From: Teretinema sp942493045
GTDB lineage: Bacteria; Spirochaetota; Spirochaetia; Treponematales; Treponemataceae
Reading direction: 5' to 3'
NCBI GenBank assembly: GCA_942493045.1
Contig: OW818665.1
Coordinates: forward strand, 3,162,001 to 3,226,000
Length of the DNA stretch: 64,000 nt
A model generated the notes under the pieces. That model had not been told where the DNA came from. It did not search any database and saw only the letters and a program-made list of their open reading frames with translations. A program made the translations under genes and the position numbers. This document shows positions 57,727 to 64,000 of this stretch, piece after piece. The stretch's first letter is position 1, and each line of letters starts with the position of its first letter.

Positions 57727-59799
57727 ATGAATGGTTACGGGGCCCTGCGTTTGTATGACGTATTTATTGAATTGTCCATCTCCGGGTTCATAATCGCGGC
57801 CGGTTTTTTCTTTTTATTGGTATGGTCCATCTTCAGAATTGAGGGGTATCGCTCAATCGCCTCTGTGTGCGGCACAACGCTGCTTTTTGCCCTGAGCTCG
57901 GCCTTCTCAAAGATATCTACTCTGCTTTGGAACTCCGTACCCCTGGGGTTTGAGTTTTTACGTATCCGTGAGCTGGTGGCGCTCTTCTTTCTCTCTCTTA
58001 TTCCGTACTTTCTGGCTTCAAACATGGTTTTCAGCCCGCTTGCCGTCAGACGGTTTAATCGCGCTTACGCCAGGTTTGGTATAGCCGCTGTTTTGGTATT
58101 TGCCGTGCTGGCGTACGCCAGGCCCCAGCTCTTCCTTTTTGATCCCTACATCACCGCAGTCGGTTTTATAGACGCTAAGTCCGGCATCGCTTATTTTCTA
58201 TCGCAGGCCCTGTTAATGGCGGCGCTGCTGTACGCCATGACGTTGCTTTCGCTCGATTTCCTGCGCTGGAAATCCTTCAAACAGGCTTGGTCGGTTCAGA
58301 TCGGGTTCTTCCTCTGTATTCTGTTTAACCTTTCAGCGGTATCTAAAAGCCTGTTCGGTTTCTATTTTGATCCCTTGGTTTTCTTTTCCTTTTCACGCAC
58401 GGCTTTCGGCCTTTTCGCGTTGATGCTGTTTCTGGTTACCGGTTTTTTCTGGCTTTTTCTCAAACAGGCCTTTGAGGTAAGCCAATCCCGTATCGCCATT
58501 GAAACCAGTCATGCCGAAATGCATACCATGCTCTATCGGGATAGTCTGACCGGACTACCGAACCGGCGTTGTTTCAGCTCCGACTTATCCGAAGTAATAA
58601 CTCATGGCCGCAGCGCCGCGCTGATCTTAATGGATATTGATAATTTTATGGAGTTCAATGAATGCTTCGGGGATGATTCCGGAGATTCTGTGCTGAAATC
58701 GGCTTCAAAAACTCTTTCGCTCTTGCTGCCGGAGGGCGGAGGCCTGTATCGTATGGGCGGTGACGAGTTTTCGGTACTGCTTCGCGATTGCCTAGATAAG
58801 CGCGCTGCCCAAAGTCTGGCGGAGCGGATAAACAGCGTTTGCGGACAAGGTTTTGAGGTGGGCGGGAAACTCTATACATTCGGGATGGCCATGGCGGTAG
58901 CCGGTATTCCCGGCGATGGCGAAAGCCCGGAGCAGGTGCTGTCAAATGCCTATTCCGCGCTGCACGAGGCCAAAGTTGATAATTCCGTATGCCTGTATAC
59001 GGACAGCCTTAAAAAAGATTCGCTGGAGCGCATCCAGACAATTCAGAGCCTTCGTGAGGATCTGCGGCAGGGATCTTTTTATATGGTGTATCAGCCGATA
59101 CATGACCGCGGCGGACGGGTAACAGCTGCCGAAGCCCTGCTGCGATGGGCCAAGAAGGATTCCCTGCCGGTAACCGGTCCGGACTATTTTATTCCGCTGC
59201 TGGAGTCCTCCGGCCTGATGCCGGAAATGGGTGAACTGATAATTCGATTAATACTGAAGGATATCGGGCGGCAGATGGCGGAAAACAAACAATTTCCCCT
59301 GATCAGCATTAACTTATCGCCTTTTCAGCTGAAGGTGAAAGGGCTGGCGGACTGCTTGCGCGAGACCTTCAACGCCGCTGGGGTGCCGCTTTCGGCTGTG
59401 CAGTTTGAGGTAACCGAGTCGGCCTTTCTGGAACAGAGTGGTTCCGGAGTGACTAACTTAACAGTCCTGCGCGCCGGAGGCAGCCTGATAGCCATGGACG
59501 ACTTCGGTACCGGTTATTCAAACCTGGCTTATCTGCAAAAACTGCCGATCGATAAAATCAAGATTGACCAGTCTTTTATCCGGACCGTCCCCGGGAATCC
59601 GGCCTCCGAGGGCCTGCTGACCGCGTTGACCGATATCGGCCGCTCCTTTGGCATGAAGCTGGTGGCGGAGGGTGTTGAAACCGAAACCCAGTTTAATTTT
59701 CTGATAAAGCAGGGCTATGACGAGTACCAGGGGTATCTGTTCAGTAAACCCCTGCTTCGCGCCGATTTTCTTTCCTATCTCAATTTAGCTGACATCTGA
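57727..59799 (+). CDS. Membrane GGDEF-EAL protein (c-di-GMP synthesis/breakdown)
   Basis: The 690-residue protein has about seven membrane helices over residues 10-250, a short linker, a GGDEF domain (about 270-430) with the intact site YRMGGDEFSVLLRD, and an EAL domain (about 445-685). The GGDEF domain has no RxxD I-site five residues upstream. The EAL catalytic residues are present: AAEALLRW, ISINLSPFQLKVKG, MDDFGTGYSNLAYLQKL, KIKIDQSFIRT and AEGVETETQ. Either activity may dominate. The membrane part resembles no named sensor and could detect a membrane signal. Shine-Dalgarno is absent and the -10 box ends six bases before the ATG. Confidence 0.9.
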   Translation: MNGYGALRLYDVFIELSISGFIIAAGFFFLLVWSIFRIEGYRSIASVCGTTLLFALSSAFSKISTLLWNSVPLGFEFLRIRELVALFFLSLIPYFLASNMVFSPLAVRRFNRAYARFGIAAVLVFAVLAYARPQLFLFDPYITAVGFIDAKSGIAYFLSQALLMAALLYAMTLLSLDFLRWKSFKQAWSVQIGFFLCILFNLSAVSKSLFGFYFDPLVFFSFSRTAFGLFALMLFLVTGFFWLFLKQAFEVSQSRIAIETSHAEMHTMLYRDSLTGLPNRRCFSSDLSEVITHGRSAALILMDIDNFMEFNECFGDDSGDSVLKSASKTLSLLLPEGGGLYRMGGDEFSVLLRDCLDKRAAQSLAERINSVCGQGFEVGGKLYTFGMAMAVAGIPGDGESPEQVLSNAYSALHEAKVDNSVCLYTDSLKKDSLERIQTIQSLREDLRQGSFYMVYQPIHDRGGRVTAAEALLRWAKKDSLPVTGPDYFIPLLESSGLMPEMGELIIRLILKDIGRQMAENKQFPLISINLSPFQLKVKGLADCLRETFNAAGVPLSAVQFEVTESAFLEQSGSGVTNLTVLRAGGSLIAMDDFGTGYSNLAYLQKLPIDKIKIDQSFIRTVPGNPASEGLLTALTDIGRSFGMKLVAEGVETETQFNFLIKQGYDEYQGYLFSKPLLRADFLSYLNLADI

Positions 59800-59837
59800 C
59801 TCCAAAATAAAATGACGTTGACCGGATTTCTTATCCG

Positions 59838-59866
59838 CTGACAACAGCGCGAATTTCTGCTATATT
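59838..59866 (+). promoter_or_regulatory. Promoter of the ABC-F gene
   Basis: CTGACA (59838-59843), 17-base spacer ending TGC, and TATATT (59861-59866). The leader of about 20 bases holds a GAGGGAG ribosome-binding site before the TTG start. Confidence 0.6.
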
Positions 59867-59890
59867 CTGCGCTCCTGAGGGAGTGCAGCT

Positions 59891-61513
59891 TTGATCAAAT
59901 TATCCGCTATCCGCGTAGCCTATGGCGAGCGCGTTATATTCAACAATGCCGAGTTTCTGGTGCGCTCCGGCGACCGCATCGGCCTGGTCGGTCCGAACGG
60001 CGCCGGTAAAACCACCTTATTCAGAATTATCGCCGGCGAGGAAAAGCCGGACGCCGGCGAGCTTTCCTGCGACCCGGGAACAGTAATCGGCTATTTTTCT
60101 CAAAGTGTCGGCGAGATGTCCGGACGTAGCGCGTTGGCGGAAGTGCTGGCCGGGGCCGGCTCGCTGTATGAAATTGGGCAGCAGCTCGCCGATCTGGAGC
60201 ATCGCATGTCCGATCCGGCCGCCAAGCCCCTCAGCGACGCCGAGATGGAGAAGTACGGCGAACTGCAGAGCGAGTTCCTGCACCGCGACGGCTATGACCT
60301 TGAAAACCGCGCCGAGTCGGTTCTGACCGGCCTCGGCATCGGCAGCGATCGCTTTAACGAGCCGGTCGAGCATTTTTCCGGCGGCTGGAAGATGCGTATC
60401 GCCCTGGCGCGCATTCTGGTGCTTAACCCGGACGTTTTGCTGATGGATGAACCTACCAATCATCTGGACGTGGAATCGATTGTCTGGCTGGAAAGCTGGC
60501 TTGCTGAATTTAAAGGCGATCTGGTCATGACCAGTCATGACCGCGAGTTTATGACCCGCCTCTGTTCCCGCACCGCCGAAGTAGCTTCCGGCGCTATTAC
60601 CCTTTATTCCGGTGACTACGATTTTTATCTGCGCGAGCGCGAGATCCGCCGCGAGCAGCTGGTCGCGACCTACAAGAGACAACAGGCGATGTTTGCCAAG
60701 GATGAAGAGTTTATCGCCCGCTTCGCGGCCCGGGCCTCGCATGCCTCGCTGGTGCAATCGCGCATCAAGGCTCTGGAGAAGATCGAGCGGGTGGTGCTGC
60801 CCCCGGATCCCAAGGTGATGAAGGTGCAGTTTTGCGACTGTCCGCGCAGCGGCGACCAGGTGGTGGTGATGCAGAACCTCAGTAAATCCTGGGTCAAGCC
60901 ATCAGGCGGGGAGCAACCGGTTTTCTCCGGTCTTTCCGGGATTATTACCCGCGGTAACCGCATCGCCTTGACCGGCGTCAACGGGGCCGGAAAGTCGACA
61001 TTGCTGAAAGTGATCACAGGCATGACCGAAGCGAGCGGGGGAAGCGCGGTGCTCGGTAACAGCGTCAAGCTCGGCTACTTCAGCCAGTATTCATCGGATG
61101 TGCTGGACGGGACGCGCACCGTCTACGAGGAAGTGTCCGCGCGCCTGCCGCTGGCCCCGATCGGTACTATCAAGGCTATACTAGGCGCCTTCCAGTTCTC
61201 CGGTGACGACGCCGATAAAAAAGTAGCCTTTCTTTCCGGCGGCGAAAAAAGCCGGGTAATGCTGGCCTGCATGCTTTCGGTACCGGTGAATTTTCTGGTG
61301 CTGGATGAACCGACCAATCATCTGGATATCCAGAGCCGGGAAGTGCTGCTGGAATCCCTGCAGGAATTTGAGGGTACGATAATCATCGTCAGCCATGACC
61401 GCTATTTTTTACGCCACCTGGCCAATCGGGTCTTCGAGGTTGATCACGGCAAGCTCAACGTTTATGAAGGCGATTATCATTATTATCTGCAGAAGACCGG
61501 CCGGGAAATGTAG
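59891..61513 (+). CDS. ABC-F family ATPase (ribosome-associated)
   Basis: The 540-residue protein carries two ABC ATPase domains with no membrane segments. Walker A motifs are GPNGAGKTTLFRIIAGE and TGVNGAGKSTLLKVITGM. Signature motifs are HFSGGWKMRIALARIL and FLSGGEKSRVMLACML. Walker B is LLMDEPTNHLD and LVLDEPTNHLD. The linker between domains contains the basic, helical region YKRQQAMFAKDEEFIARFAA typical of ABC-F factors that bind the ribosome E site. Members rescue stalled ribosomes or give antibiotic resistance; this one is closest in size to YdiF/Uup-like housekeeping members. It starts at a TTG with GAGGGAG upstream. Confidence 0.93.
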   Translation: MIKLSAIRVAYGERVIFNNAEFLVRSGDRIGLVGPNGAGKTTLFRIIAGEEKPDAGELSCDPGTVIGYFSQSVGEMSGRSALAEVLAGAGSLYEIGQQLADLEHRMSDPAAKPLSDAEMEKYGELQSEFLHRDGYDLENRAESVLTGLGIGSDRFNEPVEHFSGGWKMRIALARILVLNPDVLLMDEPTNHLDVESIVWLESWLAEFKGDLVMTSHDREFMTRLCSRTAEVASGAITLYSGDYDFYLREREIRREQLVATYKRQQAMFAKDEEFIARFAARASHASLVQSRIKALEKIERVVLPPDPKVMKVQFCDCPRSGDQVVVMQNLSKSWVKPSGGEQPVFSGLSGIITRGNRIALTGVNGAGKSTLLKVITGMTEASGGSAVLGNSVKLGYFSQYSSDVLDGTRTVYEEVSARLPLAPIGTIKAILGAFQFSGDDADKKVAFLSGGEKSRVMLACMLSVPVNFLVLDEPTNHLDIQSREVLLESLQEFEGTIIIVSHDRYFLRHLANRVFEVDHGKLNVYEGDYHYYLQKTGREM

Positions 61514-61533
61514 CTGTTCGGTAGTATCGGTTT

Positions 61534-62289
61534 TTATTCGGCGCCCTTCTCATCCAGCAGCAGATTCTCAGCTCCGGAAGACAGACTTTTCAGCATGCGC
61601 CGTTTGGTGTCGCCGTCATCGAGCGTCAGGGCTCTGATGCGCGAGCGGATGTCCTTACGCGCCGAGTTGGCCCCATAGGCGCAAGTGCAGGTTGTCTTCA
61701 GGATATCGGCGTCATCGGCGAATTTGATAATCTGCTTTTCTTCGAGATAAGCCAGCGGCCGGATCAGGCTTACCGGATACTTGCGGTATTCCAGCCGTAC
61801 CGGCATCGTGGAAAGTTCGCCCTTGCTCATCATGTTCATAAAAAAGGTTTCCAGAATATCGTCCAGATGATGTCCGAGTGCAATCTTGTTATAGCCGTTC
61901 TCTTGCGCGAACTTGAGCAGCTCGGTGCGCCGCTGGGTGGAGCACCAATAGCAATTCATTTTCTGGCCGCTTTTAAGCCGCTCAATTACCGGTACAAACA
62001 GATCCGTGACCGGTATGCCCCAGCTTTCAATCAGGCTGCCGAGGGGACTGTTTTTCAAGTTGGGGCTGAAGTCCGTGGCAATGTGCAGGGCCGCGACCTC
62101 GAAATTTTTACCGATTGCCTGTCTGGCCGCCGAAAGGGCATAAGCCAGGGCCGTGGAGTCCTTACCGCCGGAAGCGGCCAGTAAAATGCGGTCGCCGTCC
62201 TGAATGAGGCTGAAGTCATGCACGGCCTTGGTGACCAGCTTGACCACTACTGTTTTTGAATCCACGCCTCGTAAACCCCGTCCGCTCAC
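61534..62289 (-). CDS. TtcA-like tRNA 2-thiocytidine biosynthesis protein
   Basis: The 251-residue PP-loop enzyme has the ATP-binding SGGKDS in ILLAASGGKDSTALAYAL and the TtcA-type cysteine pairs in MNCYWCSTQRRTELLKFA and TTCTCAYGANS, which in TtcA bind a 4Fe-4S cluster used for sulfur transfer to cytidine 32 of tRNA. The GHHLDD motif (IALGHHLDDILETFFMNM) also fits. I prefer the GTG at 62289, which has GAGGGG seven bases upstream, over the ATG at 62379, whose extra 30 codons look non-coding. Divergent from the metallophosphoesterase gene; converges with the ABC-F gene. Confidence 0.85.
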   Translation of the reverse strand: MSGRGLRGVDSKTVVVKLVTKAVHDFSLIQDGDRILLAASGGKDSTALAYALSAARQAIGKNFEVAALHIATDFSPNLKNSPLGSLIESWGIPVTDLFVPVIERLKSGQKMNCYWCSTQRRTELLKFAQENGYNKIALGHHLDDILETFFMNMMSKGELSTMPVRLEYRKYPVSLIRPLAYLEEKQIIKFADDADILKTTCTCAYGANSARKDIRSRIRALTLDDGDTKRRMLKSLSSGAENLLLDEKGAE

Positions 62290-62393
62290 CTGTCTGCCCC
62301 TCGATATGAATGTAGGGCATAGTAGCTTTTTTAAACCGTCAGTGTCCAGTTTTCGCGTGCAATTCAGCGGGAAAAGCATCACACTTAGGGGTA

Positions 62394-63470
62394 ATGAAAT
62401 ACGATATTTTTTTGGAGTCTTTCCGTAAGTTTATCAAGGACTGCCCCGAGGAGATCTTGAGCGAGAGCACCCCCTATGTGTTCATGAGCGATCTGCATAT
62501 GGGTAACGGCAGTTCTCGTGACGATTTGGCGGGGAACCGGACATTGATTGAGTCCTTACTGGAATTTTTTTATCTGGAAAACGGCTATACCCTGATACTG
62601 AACGGCGATATCGAGGATTTGAATAAATTCACGCTGGGCTCGATCCGCAGAGCCTGGCCTCGTTTATTGGAAATCTTTGACCGCTTTGCCCTGCGCGGCC
62701 GGCTGCGCAAGGTGGTCGGCAATCATGACTATGACCTGCTTTTGGAAAAAAAATATCCCTGGCCTCTGTATCAAGGCTTGGTCTTACGCTGGGGCATGCA
62801 CCGCTTTTTTGTGTTCCACGGCCATCAGGCTTCCAGTCTGTATGTAAAGTTTGACCATGTTTCGGCCTTTTTAGTGCGCTATTTTGTGAAGCCCCTGCAT
62901 ATCCGCAACACCGGCGTTTCCAAGGATTCCCGCAGGCGTTTCCGCACCGAAAAGCAGATTTACCGCGCCGCCCGCGATCTCGGAGTAGCGGCTGTCACCG
63001 GTCATACCCACAGGCCGCTGTTCGAGTCCCTGTCCAAGTATGACAATATCCGCCTGACCCTGGAAGGATTGATCAATCTATATATTGATGCTTCCGGACC
63101 CGAAAAAGAAGCCTTGGAACAGCAGATCCGGGTGTACCGCGACGAACTGCGCAAACTGGCTTCCGCCAGCGAAAAGAGCAAAAAAACCCAGAGCTTGTAC
63201 AGTTCTGACCCTTACCTGATACCCTGTATTTTCAATTCCGGCTGCGCCACCGGCAAGCACGGCATTACCGCCCTCGAGATTCAGGGCGGTAAAATATCGC
63301 TGGTCTATTGGGTCTCCGGGTCAAAGTCCCGACCCTACATTATCAGCGAAGCCCTGGATCGCACCGAGATCGCCGACGGCATCGCCCGTTACACCCTGCA
63401 CACTGACCGCCTGGACAGTGTGTTTACGCGCATAGCCATTTTAGGAGAGGTGGAAAAGACCGCGGATTAA
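62394..63470 (+). CDS. Calcineurin-like metallophosphoesterase
   Basis: The 358-residue protein shows the five metal-binding blocks of the superfamily: YVFMSDLHMGNG, TLILNGDIEDLN, VVGNHDYDLL, FVFHGHQASSL and VTGHTHRPLF. Two metal ions would activate water against a phosphoester. The N-terminal 30 residues and a C-terminal region of about 150 residues (from SKYDNIRLTLE) are unusual extensions; the latter contains a long charged coiled stretch around SGPEKEALEQQIRVYRDEL. Substrate is not evident. AGGGG lies three bases before the ATG. Its stop overlaps the last bases of the convergent GGDEF gene. Confidence 0.87.
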   Translation: MKYDIFLESFRKFIKDCPEEILSESTPYVFMSDLHMGNGSSRDDLAGNRTLIESLLEFFYLENGYTLILNGDIEDLNKFTLGSIRRAWPRLLEIFDRFALRGRLRKVVGNHDYDLLLEKKYPWPLYQGLVLRWGMHRFFVFHGHQASSLYVKFDHVSAFLVRYFVKPLHIRNTGVSKDSRRRFRTEKQIYRAARDLGVAAVTGHTHRPLFESLSKYDNIRLTLEGLINLYIDASGPEKEALEQQIRVYRDELRKLASASEKSKKTQSLYSSDPYLIPCIFNSGCATGKHGITALEIQGGKISLVYWVSGSKSRPYIISEALDRTEIADGIARYTLHTDRLDSVFTRIAILGEVEKTAD

Positions 63471-64000
63471 ACGATGCGGTTGCGGCCCGCCCGCTTGGCC
63501 TCATACAGATTGCGGTCCGCGGCGTTGATAAAGTCAGAGAGACTTTCGCCGTGATATTCGCTTAAGCCGCCGCTGATGGTAATTTTAATGCCGTCGGCGA
63601 AAGTAGCGGCGGCGATGGAGAGTCTGATGCGTTCGCAGATTGAGCGGGCTGTCGGTTCGGTGGTGTTTTTCAGGATAATCATGAATTCCTCGCCGCCGTA
63701 GCGGCCGGCCATATCCGAGGCCCGCACATGATCCGCGATGATACCGGCGACACCGGCAAGCACAATATCGCCCGCGGGATGGCCCTTTGTATCGTTAACC
63801 TTCTTGAAATAATCCAGATCAAAGATGGCTATGGACAGTGTTTCGCCGCTGCGCACCGCCGCCGTGGCTTCATCGCGCAGAAATTCGATCAGCGCCCGGT
63901 AATTCGCCAGGCCGGTCAGCGCGTCGGTATGCGATTCTCTGGCCAGAACCTTATTGGTTTCTTCCAGATTTTGCAGTATGCGCTTTTTTTCGGTGATGTC
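63467..64000 (-). CDS. PAS-GGDEF diguanylate cyclase (3' part only, runs off the window)
   Basis: The frame is open to the window edge and gives 177 residues of the C-terminal part. It begins DITEKKRILQNLEE, the usual end of a PAS/PAC sensor, then a GGDEF domain: SHTDALTGLANYRALIEFLR, IAIFDLDYFKKVNDTKGH and the active site AGRYGGEEFMIIL. The RASD tetrad five residues before GGEEF is a canonical RxxD inhibitory I-site, so this is likely an active, feedback-inhibited diguanylate cyclase. No EAL domain follows. The gene's N-terminal sensor lies outside the window. Confidence 0.92.
   Translation of the reverse strand, partial: DITEKKRILQNLEETNKVLARESHTDALTGLANYRALIEFLRDEATAAVRSGETLSIAIFDLDYFKKVNDTKGHPAGDIVLAGVAGIIADHVRASDMAGRYGGEEFMIILKNTTEPTARSICERIRLSIAAATFADGIKITISGGLSEYHGESLSDFINAADRNLYEAKRAGRNRIV

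Overview
The window is chromosomal DNA from a bacterium with roughly balanced-to-high GC, most likely a spirochaete of the Treponema/Spirochaetaceae type. This rests on gene content, not on any rRNA marker: a CheX phosphatase with a CheY, several SpoIIE/RsbU-type phosphatases with STAS and RsbW-like partners and no sporulation genes, LPP20 and other lipoproteins, a Fe-S-type PurF, and many c-di-GMP proteins. No tRNA, rRNA, CRISPR array, transposase or phage gene is seen. Coding density is very high, and most long open frames on the opposite strands are shadows.

Layout. 1-1217: end of an unknown gene and an LPP20 lipoprotein. 1338-3919 (minus): mraY, then a TlpA-like thioredoxin lipoprotein with ccdA. 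3977-11086 (minus): purine cluster purE, purF, purM, a small unknown gene, purN, corA with a possible leader peptide, and purH. 11157-12576: divergent DUF2147 and nudC genes. 12637-16520: grpE-dnaK-dnaJ with a terminator before dnaJ. 16671-22367: two membrane PP2C phosphatases, a STAS protein, an RsbW-like kinase, a HAD phosphatase and a VanY lipoprotein. 22369-26960 (minus): leuS, threonine aldolase, CDF transporter. 27055-32733: two-part chromate transporter, HD hydrolase, ogt, srkA, and a condensation-domain/DUF6320 pair. 32831-35697: cheY, cheX and a CheA-like membrane kinase. 35707-44408: AI-2E-type permease, chemoreceptor, a GGDEF-EAL gene broken by an in-frame TAG, a protein with a RelA/SpoT-like stretch, an esterase, a J-domain protein and a rhodanese.

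44530-50414 is a sulfur amino-acid region: two trans-sulfuration enzymes, two tandem Rrf2 regulators (one with the three-cysteine Fe-S signature, one without), cysK, a dense array of hairpin repeats, and metY. 50553-57040 is a copper cluster of one apparent transcription unit: an HMA/permease/cupredoxin fusion, CopA, a lipoprotein, and an OmpR-type regulator with its kinase. The rest holds a secreted protein, a GGDEF-EAL protein, an ABC-F ATPase, a TtcA-like enzyme, a metallophosphoesterase and a truncated PAS-GGDEF gene.

Three observations stand out. First, at least nine genes (mraY, purE, chrA, HD, AI-2E permease, GGDEF-EAL x2, RSH-like, rhodanese) have a recognisable -35/-10 promoter whose -10 box ends only 5-8 bases before the start codon, usually without a Shine-Dalgarno sequence, implying leaderless mRNAs. 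Second, the cysK-metY gap holds palindromes with different stems but a shared loop. Third, corA is preceded by a promoter and a well-placed 25-codon reading frame that may be a regulatory leader peptide. All coordinates and boxes were read by eye; family names come from motif recognition, not from database searches.
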